Origin: Pararhizobium capsulatum DSM 1112
GTDB lineage: Bacteria; Pseudomonadota; Alphaproteobacteria; Rhizobiales; Rhizobiaceae
Length of the DNA: 64,000 nucleotides
Reading direction: 5' to 3'
Assembly (NCBI RefSeq): GCF_030814475.1
Contig: NZ_JAUSVF010000001.1
Span: forward strand, 1,075,001 to 1,139,000
Below, piece after piece: positions 9,558 through 17,283 of this stretch. The notes below the pieces were generated by a model that saw only the letters and a program-made list of their open reading frames with translations, was not told the DNA's origin and searched no databases. How positions within the stretch are numbered: the stretch's first letter is position 1; each line of letters starts with the position of its first letter. A program made the translations under genes and the position numbers.

Positions 9558-10115
9558 ATGCGCCTGCAAGGAGGGGAAACCCCGCTTGCCGGCCTGATGG
9601 TGATTGATCGCCGCAGGCTGTCGGATGAGCGCGGCTACCTCTCACGCTTGTTCTGCCAGGACGAGCTTGCCGCCTTCGGCTGGCATGGCCCAATCATGCA
9701 GATCAACGAGACGGGGACGGTTCACAAGGGCACCGTGCGCGGCATGCATTTTCAGCGCCCGCCCCATGCCGAGATCAAGCTCGTGACCTGCACACGTGGA
9801 CGCATCCTCGATGTCGCCGTAGACTTGCGTGAGGGTTCACCCACCGTCCTCAAGCATTTCGCCATCGAGCTTTCGGAGGAAAATGGCTGCTCGCTTTTGA
9901 TCCCCAAAGGCTTTGCCCATGGATTCCAGGCGCTGACAGATGATGTCCGGCTCATTTACGCGCATTCGGAGCCTTATGCCGCCGGAGCCGAAGGCGGCCT
10001 TCACCCTCAAGACCCGGCACTCGCCATCGACTGGCCATTGCCGGTGGAGCGCCTTTCGGCGCGCGATGCGGCGCATCCCTTCCTGACCCCGGGCTATCTT
10101 GGAGTTGCCGCATGA
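9558..10115 (+). CDS. dTDP-4-dehydrorhamnose 3,5-epimerase-like sugar epimerase
   Basis: A 185-residue cupin-fold RmlC-type protein. It keeps the RGMHFQRPPHAEIKLV segment with the catalytic-region histidine, the DVAVDLREGSPT strand, and LIPKGFAHGFQAL. The usual substrate-side tyrosine region appears as IYAHSEPY. Since it follows a CDP-glucose dehydratase, its substrate is probably CDP-4-dehydro-6-deoxyglucose rather than the dTDP form (inference). I use ATG 9558; a TTG at 9552 overlaps the upstream stop and is possible. Its own stop overlaps the next start (ATGA at 10112). Confidence 0.88.
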   Translation: MRLQGGETPLAGLMVIDRRRLSDERGYLSRLFCQDELAAFGWHGPIMQINETGTVHKGTVRGMHFQRPPHAEIKLVTCTRGRILDVAVDLREGSPTVLKHFAIELSEENGCSLLIPKGFAHGFQALTDDVRLIYAHSEPYAAGAEGGLHPQDPALAIDWPLPVERLSARDAAHPFLTPGYLGVAA

Positions 10116-11341
10116 AATGCCGCCACTGCGGATCGCAGCGGATGGTGCCCTTCCTCGATCTCGGAACTGCACCACCGTCGAATTCCTATGTAGCAATCGA
10201 GGAACGCAACAAGCCGGAACTCTGGTACCCGCTCGTCATCCGGGCCTGCCGGGAATGCCGTCTGGTCCAGACGGAGGATTTCGCGGCGCGCGAAACCTTC
10301 TTCTCGTCGAGTTATGCCTATTTCAGCTCATTCTCGACCTCCTGGCTGGAGCATGCGGAAAAATACGTCGGCGACATGCAGGTGCGTTTTGGCCTGAACG
10401 AGCGTTCTCACATCGTCGAGATCGCCGCCAATGACGGCTATCTGCTGCAATACGCGAAAGTGCGTGGTATCCCTTGCCTTGGCATCGAACCCACGGCGAG
10501 CACGGCTGTGGCCGCGCGTGGCAAGGGGCTGGAAATTATCGAAGACTTCTTCGGCGCCGAGCTTGGTGCGCGCCTTGCCGCTGAAGGCCGCTCGGCCGAT
10601 CTGACGGCGGCCAACAACGTGCTTGCCCATGTGCCTGATATCAACGATTTCGTTGCCGGCTTTACGGCCCTTCTGAAGCCTGATGGGGTTGCCACCTTCG
10701 AATTCCCGCACCTGCTCAATATGGTCAGCGAGAACCAGTTCGATACCGCCTACCACGAGCATTATTCCTACCTGTCGCTGACCGCCGTCTCGCGCATCTT
10801 CGAAAAAAACGGCCTGACCGTCTTCGACGTGGAAACCACGCCCTGGCACGGCGGCAGCTTGCGGGTTTTCGCCCAGCGCAGTGATGAGGGCACCCGCGCC
10901 CTCACGCCCGCCGTTGCCGCCACCCTCGCGGCAGAGCGCGACGCCGGCATGCTGACGGACGCTTATTACACCGGCTTCCAGGCCCGCGCGGAAGATGTCC
11001 GCGACGGTTTCCTGGGTTTCCTCATCGAATGCCGGCGGGCCGGCCTCAAAGTCGCGGCTTACGGCGCCGCTGCCAAGGGCAACACGCTGCTGAATTTCGC
11101 AGGCGTGAAGCCCGACCTCCTGGCTTTCGCCGTCGACAAAAACCCCACCAAGCAGGACACTCTTCTCCCCGGAAGTCGCATCCCGGTTGTCACCGAAGAC
11201 GTGCTCAAAACCGAAAAACCGGAAAGGGTGGTTATCCTGCCGTGGAATCTTCAAGACGAGATCAGACAGCAGCTTTCGTATATCAGCGACTGGGGTGGAA
11301 AGTTCGTGACGGCGGTCCCGACGGTGACGGTGCACCCGTAG
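10112..11341 (+). CDS. SAM-dependent sugar C-methyltransferase (TylCIII/NovU type)
   Basis: A 409-residue enzyme with the three-part layout of NDP-4-keto-6-deoxyhexose C-methyltransferases. It has an N-terminal zinc-binding part with CRHC and CRECRLVQ, a central Rossmann domain (IVEIAANDGYLLQYA, then NNVLAHVPDINDF), and a C-terminal domain beginning near AAYGAAAKGNTLLNF. Family members methylate C3 or C5 of a keto sugar. Placed directly after the CDP-glucose dehydratase and 3,5-epimerase genes, and overlapping the latter by four bases, it predicts a branched-chain 6-deoxyhexose in this organism's surface glycan. Confidence 0.9.
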   Translation: MKCRHCGSQRMVPFLDLGTAPPSNSYVAIEERNKPELWYPLVIRACRECRLVQTEDFAARETFFSSSYAYFSSFSTSWLEHAEKYVGDMQVRFGLNERSHIVEIAANDGYLLQYAKVRGIPCLGIEPTASTAVAARGKGLEIIEDFFGAELGARLAAEGRSADLTAANNVLAHVPDINDFVAGFTALLKPDGVATFEFPHLLNMVSENQFDTAYHEHYSYLSLTAVSRIFEKNGLTVFDVETTPWHGGSLRVFAQRSDEGTRALTPAVAATLAAERDAGMLTDAYYTGFQARAEDVRDGFLGFLIECRRAGLKVAAYGAAAKGNTLLNFAGVKPDLLAFAVDKNPTKQDTLLPGSRIPVVTEDVLKTEKPERVVILPWNLQDEIRQQLSYISDWGGKFVTAVPTVTVHP

Positions 11342-11424
11342 CAGTCCTGCCCGAGGGGGCGGCGATCGAGCCGCAAATCGGTCACAAGGCAAGTCCCTGG
11401 TCGCCAAGGCCGGTTGAGCGTTGA

Positions 11425-11733
11425 CTATTCGCCTTCGGTCTCGCCGAGAATGCTCTTCTCGTGCGCGATCGAATGGCGGACCAGACGGCTCCAGATATCT
11501 TCATAAAAATCCGGATCAAGCCCCGCCAGCGTGGCGTTATTGCGTGCATTCTGCTGAACTTCGGTCACACGCGCGGGAATGTCCGCCTTCAGGCCGGCAA
11601 GGTTTTTGATCTCGGCGGCACGGCCGATATAGTCGAAACGTTCCCGGAAAAGCGCGACCAACGCCTTGTCGAGCCGATCGATCTCGCTGCGGATATCCGT
11701 CATCGACTGGCAGTCTTCCGGGGTTTTTGGCAT
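11425..11733 (-). CDS. Chorismate mutase, AroQ class
   Basis: A 102-residue all-helical chorismate mutase that converts chorismate to prephenate in phenylalanine and tyrosine synthesis. The N-terminal helix IRSEIDRLDKALVALFRERF carries the family arginine and aspartate, KNLAGLKADIPARVTEV fits the second active-site segment, and the third helix is LVRHSIAHEKSIL. No prephenate dehydratase or dehydrogenase domain is attached. It lies on the opposite strand between two glycan genes and has no obvious functional link to them. A short segment just after its end (11341-11424) is non-coding. Confidence 0.9.
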   Translation of the reverse strand: MPKTPEDCQSMTDIRSEIDRLDKALVALFRERFDYIGRAAEIKNLAGLKADIPARVTEVQQNARNNATLAGLDPDFYEDIWSRLVRHSIAHEKSILGETEGE

Positions 11734-11885
11734 GCGGTTCTCCGGCTGTCATGCGGGCCACGCCGCAAGGGTATGGCACGCTGCTTATCAAGCAGCCCGG
11801 CTTCTGGAAAGGCCCCGCGAAACCCGTGTCTCCCGGACAAGCTTCGGGAAAGGCCCTGCCGCTAGGGTGCCGCAAACGGAGAAAT

Positions 11886-13103
11886 ATGATGTTCCCCCAG
11901 CCTAAACTGACGATCTGCGTGCCCTCGCGTAACCGCCAGCTCTATTTCCAGGAAACGATCCGCAGCCTTTTGATCAACATGCGCACCGACGTCGAATTCG
12001 TCTTCGCCGACAATTCCGACGATCCTTCGATCATGAACACGTTCATGGCGGAGATCAGCGGCGATCCGCGCGTCAAGTTCATCCCGTCGGACGATCATAT
12101 CTTCTCGATGGTGGACAATTGGGAGCGCTGCCTCGATACGTCGACCGGCGAATTCATCTGCGTCATCGGTGATGACGACTATGTTGATGTCGATGTTGTC
12201 GATCTGATCAAGGACGTGCAGCGCAACGATCCGCGCGCCGACGTGATCGCCTGGACGCGGCTGACCTATAACTGGCCGAGCCATCGCCCGCGCAAATGCG
12301 TGGTAGCTGTTCCCATGGGTACGAGCTATTTCAGGCTTGATAAGAGCGTCCTCCTCAGGGACTTCTTCCACTGGTCCCATGATGCGGCGACGCCGAACAA
12401 CCTCTTTGCGATCTACCACGGCGCCGTTTCGCGCCGCACGATGGAAAAGATACGCGCCAGGTTCAATGGCCGCTATTTCGAACATCCGGTTGTCGACTTC
12501 GAAAACAGCTGCAAGCTCCTGGTTACTGCCGATAACTTCATCCATGTCGAACGTCCGTTCTCGGTGCTCGGCGCCTGCGCGGAAAGCAACTCGGGGCGTG
12601 TCGCAACGGCTGCAGACCTTAAGGCCATGTACAGCCAGTTCATGTCCGATATCGGCCGCACGATCGATGACGATGCCTATATGAAGGACTTCCCGTTCCC
12701 GTTCTTCCTCGGCAATACGGCGGCCATCGGCCTCTGCCAGCAATGGTTCAAGTATACCTATGGTCATAAGGCGCCGGCCGGTTGGGAAAAGAACTTCGCG
12801 CGTGCTTGCGCCAAGAACTGCGGCATGGCCCTTGATCGGGAGAATTTCGAGCTGATTGCGCAAGGTTATCGCACGGCTTTCGAGAACTGGCAGGGCGGCA
12901 AGTTCCTGCAGCATTTCAACCCCACCTTCAGGGAGTCGGGGTCCGGCAAGCCTTACTATGGCCTCTTGAAAAATATGCTCTATATCGATGAGGATATCGC
13001 TGGCGTGCAGACCCCGGCCGAACTCTTCCACCTCGTCAAGCAGTTCATCTCGCCGCAGGAAAGCATGGAGTTTCGGACCGTGCCGCAGTTCGCCGTCGGC
13101 TGA
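11886..13103 (+). CDS. Family 2 glycosyltransferase
   Basis: A 405-residue GT-A fold glycosyltransferase. The N-terminal strand LTICVPSRNRQLYFQETI, the VFADNSDD segment and the metal-binding acidic cluster VIGDDDYVDVDVVDL are typical of GT2. A long C-terminal domain of about 200 residues ends with GVQTPAELFHLVKQFIS. That C-terminal domain is clearly related to the one in the glycosyltransferase at 14947-16029, so the two are paralogues. GGAG lies just before ATG 11886; the open frame continues to 11727 but without similarity. Donor and acceptor are unknown; addition of a sugar to the O-antigen is the best guess. Confidence 0.88.
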   Translation: MMFPQPKLTICVPSRNRQLYFQETIRSLLINMRTDVEFVFADNSDDPSIMNTFMAEISGDPRVKFIPSDDHIFSMVDNWERCLDTSTGEFICVIGDDDYVDVDVVDLIKDVQRNDPRADVIAWTRLTYNWPSHRPRKCVVAVPMGTSYFRLDKSVLLRDFFHWSHDAATPNNLFAIYHGAVSRRTMEKIRARFNGRYFEHPVVDFENSCKLLVTADNFIHVERPFSVLGACAESNSGRVATAADLKAMYSQFMSDIGRTIDDDAYMKDFPFPFFLGNTAAIGLCQQWFKYTYGHKAPAGWEKNFARACAKNCGMALDRENFELIAQGYRTAFENWQGGKFLQHFNPTFRESGSGKPYYGLLKNMLYIDEDIAGVQTPAELFHLVKQFISPQESMEFRTVPQFAVG

Positions 13104-13134
13104 CCGGATAAGGTCTCAGTTACACCTATTGAGG

Positions 13135-13167
13135 AACCCGTCGCCGGAATGCTGGTGGCGGGTTTTT
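13135..13167 (+). terminator. Intrinsic terminator after the glycosyltransferase gene
   Basis: An 11-base stem, AACCCGTCGCC pairing with GGTGGCGGGTT using two G-U pairs, encloses an 8-base loop and runs into TTTTT. It sits 31 bases after the stop at 13103. Confidence 0.7.
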
Positions 13168-13240
13168 CGTTGACGGATCATCAGTCAGGCAAAAGTGGCG
13201 CCCGCGCGCCCCTTGATCAGTCCAGGCGATGTCGGCCGGC

Positions 13241-13960
13241 TTATCGTACGCGCTTCAGGAAACCGTGCGGCGCAACCGAGATCAGCAGCCTGTCGTCAAT
13301 CGAGGTGTCGATCTCGAATTCCGGATGCGCCTTCAGCCATTCATGGACGGCGGTCTTCGGGTTGGCGCCCTTGTCCCAGGGGCGGTCGGGATAGCTGCCG
13401 GCCGGCACGTCCTCGATGAAGGTGTCAAACACGACGCAGTAGCTCGAAACCGTCGTGAGATCGGCATAGGCATCGAGTTCCGCCAGCACGTGATCGTGCG
13501 TATGGTTGGAATCGAGGCAAATCAGAACCGATTTTTTGCCCCTGGCAGCTGCACGAACCTGCTCGATGATAACCGGATCGATCGAGGAGCCCTCGATCAT
13601 GGTGATGCGACGGTAGAGCGGATGTTTCTCGATCTCGACACGGTTATGGTCGCGGATATCGATGTCGATGCCGAGTACGGAGGCGTCGGCATTGCCGCCG
13701 CAGATCGCGTTCAGCTCCAGCATTGATGCGGAGAAGACGAGCGAGCCGCCATGGGCAATGCCGGTCTCGATGATCAGGTCTGGCTGCGTCCTCCAGATCA
13801 GCTCCTGCATGGCAACGATGTCCTGCGGATACTGGATGATCGGCCGGCCGAGCCAGGAGAAGTTGTAGGAATATTTCGGCTCGACCGAAGCTGCCATGAA
13901 GCGGTGTGCGGCCGTGCGCATTTCCTCGGTCGTATCCTTGGTGTCGATGTCCGAAGCCAT
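13241..13960 (-). CDS. CmcI-family (cephalosporin hydroxylase-like) sugar O-methyltransferase
   Basis: A 239-residue protein of the CmcI family, whose studied relatives are SAM-dependent methyltransferases acting on small molecules and on rhamnosyl groups. Visible features are the substrate-side motif FSWLGRPIIQYPQD, the SAM-binding region LIIETGIAHGGSLVFSA, VLGIDIDIRDHNR, and the metal-binding-like LICLDSNHTHDHV. In bacterial polysaccharide loci this family usually O-methylates a deoxy sugar. Neighbours are a sugar reductase and two glycosyltransferases, which fits that role. It begins the three-gene minus-strand arm in sequence order, although it is the last transcribed. Confidence 0.87.
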   Translation of the reverse strand: MASDIDTKDTTEEMRTAAHRFMAASVEPKYSYNFSWLGRPIIQYPQDIVAMQELIWRTQPDLIIETGIAHGGSLVFSASMLELNAICGGNADASVLGIDIDIRDHNRVEIEKHPLYRRITMIEGSSIDPVIIEQVRAAARGKKSVLICLDSNHTHDHVLAELDAYADLTTVSSYCVVFDTFIEDVPAGSYPDRPWDKGANPKTAVHEWLKAHPEFEIDTSIDDRLLISVAPHGFLKRVR

Positions 13961-14019
13961 GGTCTTTGCTTTCGATAGGCGACGCCCGGCTTTGGGTTTG
14001 TCGCGATAGGTTATTCAGG

Positions 14020-14898
14020 TCAGGCGACCGTTCCGGCCCGCAAGAGGTTTCGTTTCGCATCCGTGCCGAGAATACGCTGAAGCTTGCTGTCGTCGCCCCA
14101 GAATTCCATCGGCTCGTAGTCGGCATAGGGATAGTGGCCGAGATTGAGGCGCACATCCCAGTTCAGGTCGGCCGCCCATCTGGCCACGATATCGCAAACA
14201 GCAATCGGTTGGCCGGAGCAGAGATTGACGACGCCTTCATCGGGATGGTCGAGCGCGAGCGACACGATCAGCGCGCCAAGGGTCCCGATATCCAGGAAAT
14301 CGCGCAGCTGCGCGCCACCCGACATATCGAAGACGGATGCGCCACGGCGATGAGCGTCCTGGAACTGCGGCCAGAGCGACTTCGGGTGCTGGCCCGGACC
14401 GTAGGTGTAGAACAGCCGTGCCCAGGTCAGTGCAAAAGGCGTGGTTTCCCGGAGCAAGGCGAGCTGCTGCTGTAGCGCATGCTTGGAAAAGCCATAGGGA
14501 TTGGAGGGCAGGCAGGGTGTCTCCTCCGAAAGTACCCCCGATTGCATGCCATATTCGAAGCAGGTGCCGGCGCAGAAAATCGACTTCAGGCCACCCTGAA
14601 CGGCGTATTTCAGAAAATCGTAGTGTCGCGGCAGTTCCGTCTCGAAATGGTGAAGCGACCGATAGTTCGGCAGTCCATCCCAGGCGAGGTGGATGAGAAT
14701 GTCCGGCCGCGCCATCGCCTCGAACGGATCATCGCAGGCCTGTGCGATATCCAGTTGCTTCCGGCGGATGCGCGGTGACGACGCAAATCCTTCGGCGCGC
14801 CGCGAGATGGCCACGACGTCCACGGGGCGGCTGGCAAGAGCAGCCAGGACATGCCGGCCGATGAAACCGGATGCGCCGGTAACTGCTACGGTTTTCAT
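14020..14898 (-). CDS. NAD-dependent epimerase/dehydratase family sugar-nucleotide enzyme
   Basis: A 292-residue extended SDR with the cofactor loop VTGASGFIGRHVL, CAGTCFEYG in place of the usual SSxxVYG strand, and the catalytic pair in PYGFSKHALQQQL. The C-terminal part (LRDFLDIGTLGALIV, VVNLCSGQPIAV) is typical of 4-ketoreductases and epimerases of nucleotide sugars. In this locus it could reduce C4 of the branched CDP-keto sugar, which would complete that pathway; this is inferred from context. I use ATG 14898; a GTG at 14901 precedes it. It lies 59 bases upstream of the CmcI-type gene and is probably co-transcribed with it. Confidence 0.85.
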   Translation of the reverse strand: MKTVAVTGASGFIGRHVLAALASRPVDVVAISRRAEGFASSPRIRRKQLDIAQACDDPFEAMARPDILIHLAWDGLPNYRSLHHFETELPRHYDFLKYAVQGGLKSIFCAGTCFEYGMQSGVLSEETPCLPSNPYGFSKHALQQQLALLRETTPFALTWARLFYTYGPGQHPKSLWPQFQDAHRRGASVFDMSGGAQLRDFLDIGTLGALIVSLALDHPDEGVVNLCSGQPIAVCDIVARWAADLNWDVRLNLGHYPYADYEPMEFWGDDSKLQRILGTDAKRNLLRAGTVA

Positions 14899-14946
14899 CA
14901 CGTTATGCCATCGATTTCCGAGCGCCCTTCGACCCGCGCCGGCAGA

Positions 14947-16029
14947 TCATTGCGTCATGCCGTCGCAGATGACGTGAACGGACGGCATCATCCATTTCAC
15001 GACGTTGTAGAACTCCGGCGCTGTCTGGGCGCCGCCGACAAAGCGGTCGATCAGCAGTGCCTTGTCGTACAGACCGCGCCGCTGGTCAGGGTTGCGCTCG
15101 GCGAATTGCGGGCGGAATTGCGCCGCGAGACGGCCGTTTTCAAACTGCTGGAGGGCCGCGAAATAGCCGTTGCCCTTCTGGCGGAAACTTTCGAAATCCC
15201 GCTCCAGAAGGCAGTCTATGGAGCAGGCACGCACGAAGTCCTCGCCGCCGCCACCCCATTCGGTACCGAGTTCACGCAAGACATGAAACTGTACTTCGGC
15301 CACCGCGCCCGCCAGCCCCAGGCCGGCATGGAATGGAAAGTCCGAGGGTTGGAGGAAAACGGATGGTGCGACATAGGCAGATGTATTGACCACCGAGAGC
15401 GGGCGGCTGCAGAAGGCGAGTTCCTCGGCAAAGATCAGGGTCTTGGCGGCCCATTCGTATTGCGGCACCATCGTCGACCAGGATTGCGGCGCAGGCACGG
15501 AGAGGATGGCGTCGACCACCGAGCGGCGGATCGCGGCATGATGGATTCCGAACGGCACCTTTGGAACGTTGAGACTACCCTTCCAATAGAAGAACGCCTT
15601 GAGCATTGCCGTCTTGTCGAAATGATCGATGTGGTAGCGGGTCGGAATGGCGATGGAGGTCGCCTTGCCGGGTTCGGCGTCGCGGTCGATCTGCAGCACG
15701 GTCCAGGCAAGCGCGTCTATGTGAGGCGAGGTGCGCTCCAGATAATCGACCATCTGAACCAGATCGGGCTCGATCATGTCACCGGGATTGACGAGCGTCA
15801 CCCAGTCCCCGCTCGCAGCAGTGATCGCTGTATGCCAGAGGGATTGCCGGGAAAGTGAAGCATCGGTGACGACGACCTTGATGCGGCCATCGGTCTTTTC
15901 CACGGCTGCTTGCGGGCCGGCGAGCACGATCTCGATATTCGCCTTGGGGTCGGCCAGCAGCGCATCGATCAGCGGAGCATGATCGCCAGCGCCGGTCTCC
16001 AGGGGAATGCAGATCGAGAGTTTTGTCAT
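14947..16029 (-). CDS. Family 2 glycosyltransferase, paralogue of the one at 11886
   Basis: A 360-residue protein starting MTKLSICIPLETG with a GT2-like nucleotide-binding domain. The usual DxD position reads TLVNPGDMIEPDLV, so the acidic cluster is less complete than in its paralogue (GDDDY). The C-terminal half matches that paralogue: DALAWTVLQ, AFFYWKGS, GIHHAAIRRSVV and GAQTAPEFYNVVKWMM align with DVIAWTRLT, DFFHWSHD, AIYHGAVSRRTM and GVQTPAELFHLVKQFI. GGAG precedes ATG 16029; a 22-codon upstream extension has no support. It probably adds a sugar to the surface glycan, or is a diverged member with altered activity. Confidence 0.8.
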   Translation of the reverse strand: MTKLSICIPLETGAGDHAPLIDALLADPKANIEIVLAGPQAAVEKTDGRIKVVVTDASLSRQSLWHTAITAASGDWVTLVNPGDMIEPDLVQMVDYLERTSPHIDALAWTVLQIDRDAEPGKATSIAIPTRYHIDHFDKTAMLKAFFYWKGSLNVPKVPFGIHHAAIRRSVVDAILSVPAPQSWSTMVPQYEWAAKTLIFAEELAFCSRPLSVVNTSAYVAPSVFLQPSDFPFHAGLGLAGAVAEVQFHVLRELGTEWGGGGEDFVRACSIDCLLERDFESFRQKGNGYFAALQQFENGRLAAQFRPQFAERNPDQRRGLYDKALLIDRFVGGAQTAPEFYNVVKWMMPSVHVICDGMTQ

Positions 16030-16572
16030 GGCCGGTCTCCAGCGCGTGATCGGCCGCCAGTGTCTGGCGCCTGCCGCGTCACGCGAAATCGTCATTGCGT
16101 CACGGCCGGTCGGGTTTCCCCCTATCCTGGCCGCGCCCAGGATATTGCCTGCGTAGCGGAGGATTGGTCCTCCCCTCGCGGCTGGTCACGCCGGCAGACA
16201 ATGCACTTCTGGGAGGAGGAGGGTGCGGTCCTGTCTCCGACCCGAAGTCATTGTCTGCCGGTGTGTGAAGGACAAGCTAGAGCGGCAAGCTTGAGCGAAG
16301 CTTTGCATCATGCGACCCGATGAAAGGAACGCATTTTCATCGAGTTTGCCGGTTGTTTGAATCTGATTTTCGTAAAAATGCCGATTGTGTAAAATTGTCG
16401 GTATCCGTTTAAGCGGCCTCTAAACTGTGTGGGCTATTGTCCATATCAAGGAAACGGAACCGGCTTTCGGCTTCGAGGCATGATGCACTTCCTGGGTCGG
16501 AATGAATCCGGCACCAAAAAATCCGACGCCACCCGGACAGGGGCGAGACGTCAGGAAAACAGGGACAGTATC
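16030..16572. other. 543-base gene-free stretch with hairpins
   Basis: No convincing gene. It holds a 6-bp stem GGAGGA-TTGG-TCCTCC (16158-16173) and the larger 17-bp inverted repeat listed separately. AT-richer sequence from about 16320 to 16420 presumably contains the promoter for the exported protein at 16573, but I cannot pick out boxes with confidence. Confidence 0.5.
16187..16265. repeat. Long imperfect inverted repeat, probable intergenic palindromic element
   Basis: CACGCCGGCAGACAATG (16187-16203) is the reverse complement, with one mismatch, of CATTGTCTGCCGGTGTG (16249-16265). The 45 bases between are purine-rich (GGGAGGAGGAGGG). The size and layout resemble the palindromic intergenic elements of rhizobia, but only one copy is visible here. 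Confidence 0.6.
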
Positions 16573-17142
16573 ATGTTGAACAGAGTTTTCTCGGTCGCCG
16601 CTGCGATCACCATCAGTCTCACCACCGTCGCTCCGGCGGAGGCCATGACCATTTCTTCGGCCGCTCGTTCAGTCGCTTCCGCTCTGCCGGTACAGAGCGC
16701 CGCCGTCGGCTTCAGCGAACGCGCCGCCTTCTCGCGCCAGCTCTTATGCCTCGAATATGCCGATGCATGCGGCGCCGAGCGTATCCGCACCATTTCCTAT
16801 ACCAGCAAGCTGCGCACCGTGCTTGCTTCGGTCAACCGTTCCGTCAACAGAGAGATGCCGGATATCCGTGCCCGTCGCGAGTTCCTGTCGCTGACGGCCA
16901 TGTCGTCCAGTGGTGAAGACCACGCGATGATGAAGCGTCGCCAGCTGATCCGCGCCGGCCTGCCGGCCGATGCCCTGAAGCTTGCCACCGTCACCAACGC
17001 GGAAGGCCGTCGTCATTCCGTGCTGATCGTCGCGACCTCCCATGGCGAGATGGTGCTCGATCACCACACGTCTATTATCGTCAAGCGTCGCGACAGCGGC
17101 TACAGCTTCGCTTCTGCCGAAGCCGTGCGCTTCTTCGAATAG
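16573..17142 (+). CDS. Exported transglutaminase-like cysteine peptidase homologue lacking the catalytic Cys
   Basis: A 189-residue protein with a clear signal peptide (residues 1-24, ending APAEA). The rest follows the layout of the bacterial transglutaminase-like cysteine proteinase family (BTLCP). It has a paired-cysteine segment LLCLEYADACG, a helix with VNRSVNREM, then EDHAMMKRRQLIRAGLP, RRHSVLIVAT and GEMVLDHH. In active members the ED motif is preceded by the nucleophilic cysteine; here that residue is Gly114 (SSSGEDH). The His and Asp positions are kept. It may be a non-catalytic binding protein, possibly working in the envelope. I start at ATG 16573, where the signal peptide begins. 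A strong terminator follows. Confidence 0.8.
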   Translation: MLNRVFSVAAAITISLTTVAPAEAMTISSAARSVASALPVQSAAVGFSERAAFSRQLLCLEYADACGAERIRTISYTSKLRTVLASVNRSVNREMPDIRARREFLSLTAMSSSGEDHAMMKRRQLIRAGLPADALKLATVTNAEGRRHSVLIVATSHGEMVLDHHTSIIVKRRDSGYSFASAEAVRFFE

Positions 17143-17248
17143 ACCTCCAAAAGCGGAAACACATTGGGCAGCGCCGCAATACCGGCGCACCCCAAGATTG
17201 CCTTGAGGCAACCCTGCCTCGGCACGACTTTGCCTGACTGTCCCGACT

Positions 17249-17283
17249 TGCCGCAGGAATGTCCCTTCCTGCGGCATTTTTTT
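17249..17283 (+). terminator. Strong intrinsic terminator
   Basis: A perfect 11-bp stem, TGCCGCAGGAA with TTCCTGCGGCA, has a 6-base loop and is followed by seven Ts. It closes the transcript of the exported protein and ends against the stop codon of the convergent amidohydrolase gene. Confidence 0.9.
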
